The notes under the pieces were generated by a model. It had not been told where the DNA came from and ran no database searches. It saw only the letters and a list, made by a program, of their open reading frames with translations. A stretch of DNA of 64,000 bases. It comes from Microbulbifer sp. MKSA007. GTDB lineage: Bacteria; Pseudomonadota; Gammaproteobacteria; Pseudomonadales; Cellvibrionaceae. A program made the position numbers and the translations under genes. The DNA lies in the NCBI GenBank assembly GCA_032615215.1, contig CP128433.1, forward strand, positions 3,307,501-3,371,500, in the 5' to 3' direction. This document shows positions 47,201-56,997 of the stretch, piece after piece; the first letter of the stretch is position 1; the number at the start of each line of letters is the position of its first letter.

Positions 47201-48404
47201 GTGCCAACCTCCGTTTGATATTGGACTGCACCACAAAGTGGTCAAACAGCGGAGCGAACAGGTTGGCGAACAGGATCGCCAGCATCATGCCTTCCGGGAA
47301 GGCCGGGTTCACCACACGAATCAGGACAACCATCACCCCGATCAGGATGCCGTACCACCAGCGACCGGTGTTGGTCATCGCAGCGGATACAGGGTCCGTA
47401 GTCATAAAGATCAGACCGAAGGCAAAACCGCCCACTACCAGGTGCCAGTACCAGGGTACCTGGAACATCGGGTTGGTCTCGGAACCAATCATGTTAAACA
47501 TGAAAGAGGTGGCCATCATACCCAGCAGGGTGCCAGCTACGATGCGCCAGCTGGCGATCTTCATACCCATCAGGATTACGCCGGCAATCAGGATAGCCAG
47601 GGTAGAAGTTTCACCAATGGAACCATGGATCTGACCGAAGAAAGCGTCGAACCAGGTTACCTGGCCAACAGCAGCATTGACGATACCGTTCTGGATACCT
47701 TCACTGGCCATAACAGACAGCGCGGTAGCACCGGTGTAACCGTCAACCGCAGTCCAAACCGCATCTCCAGACATTGCTGCCGGATAGGCAAAGAATACGA
47801 AGGCACGGCCGGTAAGAGCCGGGTTGAGGAAGTTCTTGCCGGTACCACCGAATACTTCCTTACCGATAACCACACCGAAGCTGATGCCCATAGCCACCAT
47901 CCACAGAGGCAGATCCGGCGGACAGGTCAAGGCGAACAGGATGGAGGTTACAAAGAAGCCTTCGTTGACTTCGTGACCGCGCACCGCAGCAAACAGGACT
48001 TCCCAGATACCGCCCACAATAAAAGTGACCGCATAAATAGGCAGGAAGTACATAGCGCCGTAGACAAAGTTGTCCCACAGGCTAGCTGGGTTGTAGGAAG
48101 TCAGAGCGCCGATAATGGCGTGACGCCAGCCGGACAGATCCGGGTTGGTCATACCTTCCAGAATGGTGTTGGACTGGAAGCCGATATTCCACATACCGTA
48201 GAACGCCGGGATCATGGCACAAGCCCAAACAGTGATCATAATACGCTTCAGGTCGATACCGTCGCGCACGTGAGCAGTGGTTTTGGTCTTGTCTGCCGGC
48301 TGGAACAGACCGGTGTCAATCGCTTCAAACAGGGCGTAGAACTTTTCGAACTTACCGCCTTTGTGAAACTTGGGTTCGATCGAATCGAGGAATTTACGCA
48401 ACAT
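47193..48404 (-). CDS. nqrB: Na+-translocating NADH:quinone reductase subunit B
   Basis: A 403-residue membrane subunit with about ten helices. It carries covalent FMN on the Thr of DGYTGATALSV and also binds riboflavin; it forms most of the Na+ path. The N-terminus MLRKFLDSIEPKFHKGGKFE and the end NIKRRLARG are normal. Two nt after nqrA. Confidence 0.97.
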   Translation of the reverse strand: MLRKFLDSIEPKFHKGGKFEKFYALFEAIDTGLFQPADKTKTTAHVRDGIDLKRIMITVWACAMIPAFYGMWNIGFQSNTILEGMTNPDLSGWRHAIIGALTSYNPASLWDNFVYGAMYFLPIYAVTFIVGGIWEVLFAAVRGHEVNEGFFVTSILFALTCPPDLPLWMVAMGISFGVVIGKEVFGGTGKNFLNPALTGRAFVFFAYPAAMSGDAVWTAVDGYTGATALSVMASEGIQNGIVNAAVGQVTWFDAFFGQIHGSIGETSTLAILIAGVILMGMKIASWRIVAGTLLGMMATSFMFNMIGSETNPMFQVPWYWHLVVGGFAFGLIFMTTDPVSAAMTNTGRWWYGILIGVMVVLIRVVNPAFPEGMMLAILFANLFAPLFDHFVVQSNIKRRLARG

Positions 48405-48406
48405 AC

Positions 48407-49747
48407 TTACCCCTCCTTCTCAATACGGGTCAGGTTGTCCCGCAAAATGGGGCCGTACTCGTACTTGCCCGGGCACACAAAGGTGCACAACGCCAGATCT
48501 TCTTCGTCCAGCTCCAGTGCGCCCAGCCTCTGCGCCATTGCAGTATCGCCAACGATCAGGGAGCGCAGCAACTGAGTGGGCAGTACATCCAGCGGCATGA
48601 CTTTCTCATAACTACCGACCGGTACCATGGCACGCTCAGAACCGTTGGTGCTGGTGGTGAAGTTGAACAGCTTGTTCTTCACCAGGCGCGACAGATAAAT
48701 CGGGAATACAGAGAAACGCTTATTACCAGCACGCAGATAGTGCAGGAACGGACGCTCATCGCCCTCTTCCAGTACAGAAATCTGGTTGTGGTAGCGACCC
48801 AGGTAAGCCATCGGGCCAGCAGCGGTGCGGCCACCGAATACAGAGCCGGAGATGATGCGATCGTTATCGCCTTTCAGCTCATCAGAAGTCAGGGTTTCCA
48901 GACTGGCACCGAGGCGGGTGCGCAGCAGACGCGGCTGCTTGACCTGAGGGCCTGCCAGGGAAACGACACGATCGGTAAACAGCTTACCGGTGGTAAACAG
49001 TTTGCCTACAGCGATCACATCCTGGTAATTAATGGTAAATACACTGCGGTTGCCAGAAACTGGCTTCAGGTAGTGGATGTGGGTACCGGACAAGCCTGCC
49101 GGATGGGGGCCGGCAAAGGTTTCGCGGCGAATATTCGCTGCGCTCGGTACTGGAATATCCGCATCCGGAGCAGTACAGACGTAAGTGGTTTCTGCCAGCT
49201 TGGAAAGAATCTCAACGCCCTGGGAGAAGGCTTTGGGATTCTCAGCAATCACTACTTCTGGATTGGCTGCCAGAGGGTTGGTGTCCATCGCATTGATAAA
49301 CACCGCTACCGGCTCAGCGTCCAGGGCGGGAACGCGGCTGAACGGGCGGGTGCGCAGTGCGGTCCACATGCCGGACTCAACCAGGTTTTCAACGACCTGT
49401 TCGCGAGTCAGACCAGACAGTTTATCTGCGCTGTAGCTTTGGAACTGTTCCGCTGCATCGCCGTCTATGCCAATCACGACGGATTGCAGAACACGACGAG
49501 CGCCACGGTTAATCGCAACAACACGACCGGCAGCAGGCGCTGTGTAGCGCACGCCTTCAGTTTTTTTGTCGCTAAACAACAGCTGACCAAGATTGACGCG
49601 ATCCCCTACTGCCACTGCCATTGTCGGCTTCATCCCGTGATAATCGGGGCCGAGAACAGCAACGGTCTTGATCGCAGGTCCTTTTTGAATGACCTGCTCG
49701 GGCGCGCCGGATATGGGTAAGTCCAATCCCCGACGGATCTTTCTCAT
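48407..49747 (-). CDS. nqrA: Na+-translocating NADH:quinone reductase subunit A
   Basis: A 446-residue peripheral cytoplasmic subunit at the head of the operon, implicated in quinone binding. N-terminus MRKIRRGLDLPISGAPEQVI, then GPDYHGMKPTMAVAVGDRVN and the C-terminal DVLPTQLLRSLIVGDTAMAQ and CTFVCPGKYEYGPILR. The product lacks membrane helices, as known. The 5' leader contains a strong intrinsic-terminator structure 36 nt before the ATG (see 49783-49824). Confidence 0.97.
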   Translation of the reverse strand: MRKIRRGLDLPISGAPEQVIQKGPAIKTVAVLGPDYHGMKPTMAVAVGDRVNLGQLLFSDKKTEGVRYTAPAAGRVVAINRGARRVLQSVVIGIDGDAAEQFQSYSADKLSGLTREQVVENLVESGMWTALRTRPFSRVPALDAEPVAVFINAMDTNPLAANPEVVIAENPKAFSQGVEILSKLAETTYVCTAPDADIPVPSAANIRRETFAGPHPAGLSGTHIHYLKPVSGNRSVFTINYQDVIAVGKLFTTGKLFTDRVVSLAGPQVKQPRLLRTRLGASLETLTSDELKGDNDRIISGSVFGGRTAAGPMAYLGRYHNQISVLEEGDERPFLHYLRAGNKRFSVFPIYLSRLVKNKLFNFTTSTNGSERAMVPVGSYEKVMPLDVLPTQLLRSLIVGDTAMAQRLGALELDEEDLALCTFVCPGKYEYGPILRDNLTRIEKEG

Positions 49748-49782
49748 ACGCCTATGCCTAAGTTTCTAGTTTAAAAAATTGC

Positions 49783-49824
49783 AATAGGACCCACCGTCCC
49801 ATGCCTGGGATGACGGGTCCTATT
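49783..49824 (-). promoter_or_regulatory. Possible attenuator in the nqrA leader
   Basis: AATAGGACCC (49783-49792) is the exact complement of GGGTCCTATT (49815-49824), with more pairing inside (CCCA with TGGG). On the nqr strand it is followed within a few bases by six T. It ends 36 nt before the nqrA ATG, too close for a promoter in between, so the operon transcript must pass through it. Confidence 0.65.
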
Positions 49825-49944
49825 GTGGAATTCCGTGCTGCGAGGGCTTATGCCGTATCACCCGTGAACCGGGAGGAAGGAAGCTGACTAATTGGTTGTG
49901 CGCGCTAACTTCTCGGCGCACGGCCGCCCCGCAAAATCGCGCGC

Positions 49945-49950
49945 ATTATA
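49945..49950 (-). promoter_or_regulatory. Probable -10 box of the nqr operon
   Basis: TATAAT on the minus strand about 200 nt upstream of nqrA. No strong -35 is seen (GGTAAA at 16 nt). If used, the leader is about 190 nt long and includes the terminator structure at 49783-49824. Confidence 0.45.
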
Positions 49951-50045
49951 AAGACGGGCCAGGATCTTTACCAGCCTGGAAAGTCGTTAAGTGGCACTAA
50001 GATCGGAAATTTCTGTTGAAAAAACAGGGATTTGGGGAGGCATGG

Positions 50046-50110
50046 CGCGGCGACTGGGACAGTCGCCGGAACCCCGCAGTCGGCTCTGGGTACCGACTGC
50101 GGCGAGGAGG
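50046..50110. terminator. Two tandem stem-loops after gap
   Basis: CCGCAGTCGG with CCGACTGCGG (10-bp stem) and GGCGACTG with CAGTCGCC (8-bp stem) lie directly downstream of the gap stop codon on its strand. A T-rich stretch follows only further on. Likely the 3' end of the gap mRNA. Confidence 0.55.
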
Positions 50111-50119
50111 CTTGACGCC

Positions 50120-51577
50120 TTAGTCTTCTTTGGGGAACTGCTTATAACGAACGCCAGCCATATCTTCCAGGCAGCGAACCACCTGACAGCTATAGCCGAA
50201 CTCGTTGTCATACCAGCAGTAGAGCACAGCGTTCTTGCCATCCACGATAGTCGCAGTGGAATCGAATACGCAGGCAACGCGGGAGCCAACAAAATCGCTG
50301 GACACCACTTCCGGGGAGTTGGTGAAATCGATCTGCTGACGCAGCGGCGAGTGCAGTGCCACATCGCGCATATATTCGTTCAGCTCTTCCTTGGTGGTCT
50401 CTTTACCCAGGTTCAGGTTAAGGATCGCCATGGAAACATTAGGGGTCGGAACGCGAATTGCGTTGCCGGTGAGCTTACCTTTCAGCTCGGGCAGCGCTTT
50501 GGCAACCGCCTTGGCAGCACCGGTTTCAGTCAGAACCATATTCAGCGCTGCTGCGCGACCGCGACGCTCACCTTTGTGGTAGTTGTCGATCAGGTTCTGG
50601 TCGTTGGTGTAGGCGTGTACAGTTTCTACGTGGCCGTGCTCAACGCCGTAGCCATCCATCATCGCTTTCAGGACAGGCACGATGGCGTTAGTGGTACAGG
50701 AAGCGGCGGACAGTACCTTGTCTTCCGGCTTGATGTCGCTGCTGTTGATACCGTAAACGATATTCTTGATATCGCCCTTGCCCGGTGCGGTCAGCAGCAC
50801 CTTGGAAGCGCCTGGGCTCTGCAGGTGCTGGCTCAGACCTTCTTCATCGCGCCATACACCGGTGCTGTCAACGATAATCGCATCGTCGATACCGTGCTGG
50901 GTGTAATCCACTTCCTGAGGGGAGTTGGCGTAGATGATCTTGATTTCGTTACCGTTACAGATCAGGGAGTTGGTCTCCTCGTCCACACGGATAGTGCCCT
51001 GGAAGGCGCCATGTACGGAGTCGCGACGCAGCAGAGAAGCGCGCTTCACCAAGTCGTTGGGGGCCTTGCCCTTGCGCAGTACGATAGCGCGCAGACGCAG
51101 AACATCACCACTACCAGCCTTGTCGATCAGCAGGCGGGCAACCAGACGGCCGATGCGACCAAAACCGTAGATCACAACATCTTTGGATTCGGGCAGAGGC
51201 TTGCCGGCACCCGCTGCGTCGGACAGCTCTTCACGTACAAACTCGTCCACAGACAAGCCGCGATCGTCGCGCATGTACTTGTTGGTCATGGTTCCCAGGT
51301 CGATATGTACGGGACCCAGCTCCATCTTGCAGATGGCTTCCAATACAGGGAAGGTTTCAAACTCGGAGAGTTCATTTTCCTCAACCTGACGCACGAAACG
51401 GTGCGCTTTCATAATGCTCAGCACTGAGCGATTAACCAGGTTGCGGCCGTACATATAAATACCGACGTTGCTCTCACGGTTGAGCTTTCCAATCATCGGA
51501 ATCATGGATTCAGCCAGTGCTTCACGCTGTTTCCAGTCCTTGAAAAAGTCCGCGGGCTTCGGTCGCTTCTGAGTCAC
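50120..51577 (-). CDS. gap: Glyceraldehyde-3-phosphate dehydrogenase, long form
   Basis: About 485 residues. The core (from VVIYGFGRIGRLVARLL on) is a complete GAPDH with catalytic Cys in LSAASCTTNAIVPV and the C-terminal WYDNEFGYSCQVVR. In front is a helical extension of about 130 residues (SMIPMIGKLNRESNVGIYMY, VNRSVLSIMKAHRFVRQVEE), as in pseudomonad-type long GAPDHs placed near mfd. I use the GTG at 51577 (MTQKRPKPADFFKDW) since AGAGGTG lies about 8 nt before it; an ATG at 51595 is also possible. It converts glyceraldehyde-3-phosphate to 1,3-bisphosphoglycerate or the reverse. Divergent from mfd. Confidence 0.94.
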   Translation of the reverse strand: MTQKRPKPADFFKDWKQREALAESMIPMIGKLNRESNVGIYMYGRNLVNRSVLSIMKAHRFVRQVEENELSEFETFPVLEAICKMELGPVHIDLGTMTNKYMRDDRGLSVDEFVREELSDAAGAGKPLPESKDVVIYGFGRIGRLVARLLIDKAGSGDVLRLRAIVLRKGKAPNDLVKRASLLRRDSVHGAFQGTIRVDEETNSLICNGNEIKIIYANSPQEVDYTQHGIDDAIIVDSTGVWRDEEGLSQHLQSPGASKVLLTAPGKGDIKNIVYGINSSDIKPEDKVLSAASCTTNAIVPVLKAMMDGYGVEHGHVETVHAYTNDQNLIDNYHKGERRGRAAALNMVLTETGAAKAVAKALPELKGKLTGNAIRVPTPNVSMAILNLNLGKETTKEELNEYMRDVALHSPLRQQIDFTNSPEVVSSDFVGSRVACVFDSTATIVDGKNAVLYCWYDNEFGYSCQVVRCLEDMAGVRYKQFPKED

Positions 51578-51884
51578 TATCGGACACCTCTGCAATGTAT
51601 TTAGTAGGCAAGAAATACGGCCTTGAAACCACTCAGGACCGCATGGCTGCGCATTATAGTGTTCGCTTTACACTGCGCAACTGAGCAAAAAAGAGCCAAA
51701 AAAATGTAGTAAAACTACCTTTTTGTAGTCCACCCGAGCGACATTGCGCAATCCATAAAAAAGCGTAGTTGTTCCCGACTGGAAACACAGGCAGGGTTAA
51801 CATTCCCTGCAAGCAAAACTGTTCGCGGCTACAATAGCCGACCTCGAAGACATCTCGAATGAATGCGCGGATATATAAGGAAAG
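51578..51884. other. Divergent gap-mfd intergenic region
   Basis: About 300 bases holding the promoters of gap and mfd. A small stem GTAGT-AAA-ACTAC followed by CTTTTT occurs near 51706-51724; its role is unclear. AAGGAAAG precedes the mfd ATG. Confidence 0.5.
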
Positions 51885-54800
51885 ATGACAGAAATACAGC
51901 CCCTGACCCCACCGAAGTTTCGCTCCTCCAGTGACCGACAATTTTGGGGACAACTGCATGGCGCAGCTGCCGCGCTCGCCATCCTCAACGCGGCACGCAA
52001 TAACAAAGCGCCCACCCTGTTAATCACAAAGGACAGTCTCGAAGCGCACCGTTTAGAGGTGCAATTGAAATTTTTTAACAAAGCGCGGCGAGATAAGGGG
52101 GAAAACAGGGAGCTGGAAATTTTCCATTTTCCCGACTGGGAAATTCTCCCCTACGACACCTTCTCTCCCCACCAGGATATCATCTCGGATCGCCTTGCCA
52201 CCCTCTACCAGCTGCCGAAAATGGGGGCTGGGATCGTCATAATCCCAGTCAGCACCCTGATGCACCGGCTACCGCCCTGCAATTATATTGCCGGCAATGC
52301 GCTGATATTGGAGGAGGGGCAGCAGTTTGATATCGATATCCAGCGGAGACTGCTGGAGCAGGCCGGCTACCACTGCGTAGACACCGTCTACGAACACGGC
52401 GAATTCGCTGTGCGTGGCTCACTGATGGATATTTTCCCAATGGGCAGCCCCCTGCCCTACCGCATCGATCTGTTCGACGATGAAATTGAATCCCTGCGCA
52501 CCTTTGACCCGGAAACCCAACGCACCATCGACAAGGTGAAAACCATTCACCTTTTACCTGCACGGGAATTCCCTTTGCACAAGGCTGCCCTGTCAGGGTT
52601 TCTGCAAAATTGGCACGGTGAATTCGATAGCGATCCCAGCCAAGTGCCAATTTACCAGGATATCAGTGCAGGAATTGCCCCGGCGGGCATTGAGTACTAC
52701 CTGCCCCTGTTCTTCGATGGCAACTGCTCAAGCCTGTTCGACTATCTGCCCGAGGGCAGCCAGGCATTTTTACAGGGAGATATCCAACAGCCGCTGGACA
52801 ATTTCTGGCGCGAAGTCAGCAACCGCTATGAAAGTCGTCGCGGCGACCTGACCCGCCCCATATTGCCACCGCGCCAGATTTTACTGGAAATTGATGAGCT
52901 TAACGGTGCCCTGAAGTCCATGCCCCGGGCAATCTTCTCTGCGGAGAGTCTTCCGGAAGCCCAGGGCAACTGTAATTTTGACACTTCCGTACCCCCCTCA
53001 CTGCCAGTAGATGGCAAGTCCGAACAACCCCTGGCTGCACTGGAAAGCTACCTGATGGAATACTCCGGTCGGGTGCTATTTTGTGCTGAAAGTAGCGGGC
53101 GTCGCGAAGCGCTGCTGGAGCTATTAAAGGGCATACGGCTCAGCCCTCCCAGCTTCCAAAGCTGGCAGGACTTCCTCGCAGCAAAGGACACTATCGGCAT
53201 TACCGTAGCCCCCATCGATCAAGGGCTGCTGCTTAAGGACCCGCAAATCAACCTGATCGCAGAACCGCAGTTATTTGGTGAGCGGGTACTGCAGCAACGC
53301 CGCCGTAAAAAAGCCAAAGATGAAGCGGACAACGCGGTTAAAAACCTGGCTGAACTGCGCATGGGCACTCCCGTCGTTCACATTGATCACGGCGTAGGTC
53401 GTTATCGCGGCCTACAGCACCTGGAGATCGACGGGCAACCGGCAGAATTCCTGACCCTTGAATATGCCGACGATGCCAAGCTCTACGTACCGGTAGCCAG
53501 CCTGCACTTGATCAGCCGCTACTCCGGTGCCGATGAAGCCCTGGCCCCACTGCACAGAATGGGCAGTGAACAGTGGCAAAAAGCCAAACGCAAAGCCGCC
53601 GAGAAAGTCCGCGATGCAGCTGCGGAGCTCCTGGATATCTACGCCCGCCGCGAAGCCCGTATTGGCCATGCCTTCGATAACCCTCAATTGGCCTACCGAG
53701 AATTTTCCGCAGGTTTCCCCTTCGAGGAAACTCCAGATCAACAACAAGCCATCGAGGCAGTTCTGGGGGATATGCTCTCAGATAAGCCGATGGACCGACT
53801 GGTTTGCGGCGACGTGGGATTCGGTAAGACAGAAGTGGCCATGCGGGCTGCATTTGTCTCGGCCCACGCAGGTATGCAAGTGGCCATGCTGGTTCCCACC
53901 ACCCTGTTGGCCCAGCAACACTATCAATCCTTCCAGGATCGCTTTGCCGATTGGCCGATCAATATCGAGGTGATCTCCCGCTTCCGCTCTGGCAAGGAAG
54001 TGGACAGCGTGAAAGAGAAGGTTGCCAGTGGCAAGGTGGATATCCTGGTTGGCACCCACAAGCTGTTGCAAAGCGATCTGGACTTTAAAAATCTCGGCCT
54101 GCTGATTATCGACGAAGAACACCGCTTTGGCGTCCGGCAGAAGGAGCGCCTCAAGAGCCTGCGCTCCGAGGTGGATATCCTCAACCTTACCGCCACCCCT
54201 ATTCCCCGCACCCTAAATATGGCCATGGCCGGTATTCGCGATCTATCGGTGATCGCCACCCCACCAGCGCGGCGTCTCTCTGTGAAAACCTTCGTGCGCG
54301 AGCGCGATGATGCCTTGGTAAAAGAGGCTATCCTGCGGGAGATCTTACGCGGCGGTCAGGTGTATTTCCTGCACAACGAAGTCAAAAGCATTGAGCGAAT
54401 CGCGCGGGAGCTACAGGAGATGATTCCCGAGGCCCGTATCGGCATAGGCCATGGCCAGATGCGCGAACGGGAGCTGGAACAGGTGATGAGCGACTTCTAT
54501 CACAAGCGCTTTAATGTCCTGGTCTGTACCACCATCATCGAAACCGGTATCGACGTCCCCACAGCCAACACGATACTGATCGAGCGCGCAGACAAGTTCG
54601 GCCTGGCCCAGCTTCACCAGTTGCGCGGTCGCGTGGGGCGCTCGCACCACCAGGCCTACGCCTATCTACTGACTCCCAACAAGCGCTCCATGACCAATGA
54701 CGCCGTGAAGCGCCTGGAAGCGATTAGCGAGGCCCAGGATTTAGGTGCAGGCTTTACCCTGGCTACCCACGACCTGGAAATTCGCGGTGCAGGCGAACTG

Positions 54801-55364
54801 CTAGGTGAGGAACAAAGCGGGCAGATTCAGAGTGTCGGCTTCAACTTGTATATGGAGATGCTCGACAAGGCAGTGAAGGCCATTCGCGAGGGCCGCACAC
54901 CGAATATTGACGAACCCCTCGAATCCCCTGCGGTGGACGTCAATCTGCGGGTTGCTGCGCTGATTCCCGAGGACTACCTGCCCGATGTCCACGGCCGTCT
55001 GATCATGTACAAACGCATTGCCAATGCCACCGACGGGCAGCAACTGAAAGAACTTCAGGTAGAGATGATCGACCGTTTCGGGCTACTGCCGGAATCGGTA
55101 AAACACTTGTTCCGCACCACGGAGATCAAGTTAAAGGCCGAGAATATGGGCATCCGCAAACTTGAGGCCTCTGCGGCAAGAGGGCGTATCGAATTTGCGG
55201 AGAATACCCGTGTAGATCCGCTCACTTTGGTTAAGATGGTGCAAACCCAGCCGGGACGCTACCAGCTGGCCGGCGCCAACCAACTGAATTTCAGTCTCGA
55301 TGAGGAGGGTACTGATCGCAAGCTCCAGGAAATTAACGAAGTTCTGGAAAAGCTTGCACAGTGA
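51885..55364 (+). CDS. mfd: Transcription-repair coupling factor Mfd
   Basis: 1159 residues, a superfamily 2 DNA translocase that removes stalled RNA polymerase and recruits UvrA. The UvrB-homology region is at the front (LPYDTFSPHQDIISDRLATL, FPMGSPLPYRIDLFDDEIES). The polymerase-binding region is near GTPVVHIDHGVGRYRGLQHL. The helicase motifs are GDVGFGKTEVAMRAAF, LLIIDEEHRFGV, NLTATPIPRTL, TTIIETGIDVPTANT and LRGRVGRSHHQAYAYL; the C-terminal autoinhibitory domain is complete. csiV follows 123 nt downstream, the usual arrangement. Confidence 0.97.
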   Translation: MTEIQPLTPPKFRSSSDRQFWGQLHGAAAALAILNAARNNKAPTLLITKDSLEAHRLEVQLKFFNKARRDKGENRELEIFHFPDWEILPYDTFSPHQDIISDRLATLYQLPKMGAGIVIIPVSTLMHRLPPCNYIAGNALILEEGQQFDIDIQRRLLEQAGYHCVDTVYEHGEFAVRGSLMDIFPMGSPLPYRIDLFDDEIESLRTFDPETQRTIDKVKTIHLLPAREFPLHKAALSGFLQNWHGEFDSDPSQVPIYQDISAGIAPAGIEYYLPLFFDGNCSSLFDYLPEGSQAFLQGDIQQPLDNFWREVSNRYESRRGDLTRPILPPRQILLEIDELNGALKSMPRAIFSAESLPEAQGNCNFDTSVPPSLPVDGKSEQPLAALESYLMEYSGRVLFCAESSGRREALLELLKGIRLSPPSFQSWQDFLAAKDTIGITVAPIDQGLLLKDPQINLIAEPQLFGERVLQQRRRKKAKDEADNAVKNLAELRMGTPVVHIDHGVGRYRGLQHLEIDGQPAEFLTLEYADDAKLYVPVASLHLISRYSGADEALAPLHRMGSEQWQKAKRKAAEKVRDAAAELLDIYARREARIGHAFDNPQLAYREFSAGFPFEETPDQQQAIEAVLGDMLSDKPMDRLVCGDVGFGKTEVAMRAAFVSAHAGMQVAMLVPTTLLAQQHYQSFQDRFADWPINIEVISRFRSGKEVDSVKEKVASGKVDILVGTHKLLQSDLDFKNLGLLIIDEEHRFGVRQKERLKSLRSEVDILNLTATPIPRTLNMAMAGIRDLSVIATPPARRLSVKTFVRERDDALVKEAILREILRGGQVYFLHNEVKSIERIARELQEMIPEARIGIGHGQMRERELEQVMSDFYHKRFNVLVCTTIIETGIDVPTANTILIERADKFGLAQLHQLRGRVGRSHHQAYAYLLTPNKRSMTNDAVKRLEAISEAQDLGAGFTLATHDLEIRGAGELLGEEQSGQIQSVGFNLYMEMLDKAVKAIREGRTPNIDEPLESPAVDVNLRVAALIPEDYLPDVHGRLIMYKRIANATDGQQLKELQVEMIDRFGLLPESVKHLFRTTEIKLKAENMGIRKLEASAARGRIEFAENTRVDPLTLVKMVQTQPGRYQLAGANQLNFSLDEEGTDRKLQEINEVLEKLAQ

Positions 55365-55487
55365 TACCATCCGGCAGGCAGCAGCGGGAGCTGGCGGCAA
55401 AACTAATTAGTCTCCTACTCCCGCTTAAACGGCCTGTCGGCAATGACACCCTCGGCACCCAAATAGAATTGTTTAAGTGGTAAACCC

Positions 55488-56483
55488 ATGAAAAGGATAA
55501 TTAGCCTCTGCTCAACCCTGGCGCTCACGCTGGCAGCAACCAGTGCCCAGGCCGTCAACTACGCTGGCAATACTTTCGAAATAGAAATGATCGTATTCGA
55601 GCGCCCCCAGGGGATGGAAAGAACCGCAGAGACCTGGCCGACGGCACCCCGTCTTCAGTATCCATCAAAGTGGATCGACTTTGACACCCTGCGCACCCCA
55701 ACTCAGCCAACAGAGGATGAGGTGCTATCGCTTGAAGACATCATCTCGAGCCCAGAAACGAGCGGCCCAGCCGATATTGAATCATCGGAGCTTGAGGGCG
55801 ACGCATCTACTAGTTCGCAGAACTCTGAGCAAGCACAAAGAAACTTGCTGCTAAGACCTGTACCCAGGCTGCTGGACAACAAAGCCGCCGCAATTTCCAG
55901 GGCTGGTGACAGGGTCCTGTTTCACAAGGCCTGGCGCCAGGTTTTAAATACCAAGAGAAACTCTCCGGCCATTCTGATTGATGGCGGTAGCCAGCTCAGC
56001 GGCCACAGCCAGCTTGAGGGATCTATCACCCTGAGTGTCGCTCGCTATTTACATATCAGTACTAATTTGTGGCTCAGCGATTTTTATACGCAACCCGGGG
56101 AACACAGTATTCTTCTTCCTCAACGCCCACAAAATAAAATCGAAAAGCCGCTACAAATCCTAACCGGCAATTACAGTGATATTGAAAATTCATATTCACA
56201 AAATAACGGGTTTGATATCGAAAATAGTCAGGGCGCAATTAACACAACTGAGCCACTCACACTGGGCGAGCCGGAATTTATAAAAGAAGAGCCATTATAT
56301 GTAGCCCATACTGCGAGACTGCAACACGAGAGACGTTTGCGTAGCGGACAACTTCATTATATCGACCACCCTGCATTTGGAATTCTTATTGAAGTGCGCA
56401 CTGTAGCCAAACCCAAAGAAGATTCGCAAAATATGGATATGCTTAATTCCGACCAAGAAAAAGATAACCGCACGGAAAGTTAA
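55488..56483 (+). CDS. csiV: CsiV family periplasmic protein
   Basis: 331 residues with a signal peptide (LCSTLALTLAATSAQA-VNY). The early motif FEIEMIVFERPQGMERTAET (I-x-V-F-x-R) and LEGSITLSVARYLHISTNLW, plus RSGQLHYIDHPAFGILIEVR near the end, match CsiV, known in Vibrio as a peptidoglycan-binding activator connected with stress response. The middle is low-complexity and acidic, rich in Ser, Asn and Glu. Gene order mfd-csiV supports the call. Confidence 0.88.
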   Translation: MKRIISLCSTLALTLAATSAQAVNYAGNTFEIEMIVFERPQGMERTAETWPTAPRLQYPSKWIDFDTLRTPTQPTEDEVLSLEDIISSPETSGPADIESSELEGDASTSSQNSEQAQRNLLLRPVPRLLDNKAAAISRAGDRVLFHKAWRQVLNTKRNSPAILIDGGSQLSGHSQLEGSITLSVARYLHISTNLWLSDFYTQPGEHSILLPQRPQNKIEKPLQILTGNYSDIENSYSQNNGFDIENSQGAINTTEPLTLGEPEFIKEEPLYVAHTARLQHERRLRSGQLHYIDHPAFGILIEVRTVAKPKEDSQNMDMLNSDQEKDNRTES

Positions 56484-56511
56484 TTTATTTAAATAATCGA
56501 CTTTCGCCAAA

Positions 56512-56545
56512 AGCCCCAGCAAATCTTGCCGGGGCTGTTATTTTA
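56512..56545 (+). terminator. Intrinsic terminator of csiV
   Basis: AGCCCC pairs with GGGGCT around a 13-nt loop and is followed by GTTATTTT, about 30 nt after the csiV stop codon. Confidence 0.75.
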
Positions 56546-56890
56546 AATATACCTTTAAAACTCTTCACCTCAAACGAATTAATTTCACCATCACTGCAAG
56601 CACACCCCACCCAACCGATATTTAATCAATTTATCTTTAATCAAAATACAGCCAGCAAACAAGCAAATACCGCCACCCCACAACAACAAAAAAATTACTA
56701 TCAGTAGGCCAATATTCCGGGAGTATTAAAGTAATAATTAGCACAGGGTATTGCGCACAATAAACTCACTCATATACACACAATTACATTGGGGGCTTTA
56801 GGCGGGGCGGGATATGACCAAACCTACAAAGAGGGACACAAATGCAACTTAAAGAAGAAAAGCCTATATCCACTGCAAAGTAGCAAACAA

Positions 56891-56917
56891 AAAAGCGGAT
56901 CATAAAGATCCGCTTTT
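56891..56917 (-). terminator. Intrinsic terminator of the cold-shock gene
   Basis: AAAAGCGGATC and GATCCGCTTTT form a perfect 11-bp stem with an ATAAA loop. On the minus strand six T follow. It can also stop plus-strand transcription. Confidence 0.8.
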
Positions 56918-56997
56918 CAGAGGCGCTGACAGGGCCGGCGTCAATTGAGCCGCAGGACCCTACACGACAACAGTTCTTTCAACGAGTGATCTATAAA

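Larger units (their letters stand above)
56484..56997. other. Intergenic region with two terminators
   Basis: About 510 AT-rich bases between csiV and the convergent cold-shock gene. Besides the terminators it holds only a 13-codon frame (56842-56883, MQLKEEKPISTAK) with GAGGGAC upstream, directly before the second terminator. I do not call it a gene. Confidence 0.5.

Noticed and set aside
56842..56883. 13-codon ORF with a GAGGGAC upstream, directly before a terminator
   Set aside because: Too short to support; the terminator is explained by the convergent cold-shock gene.
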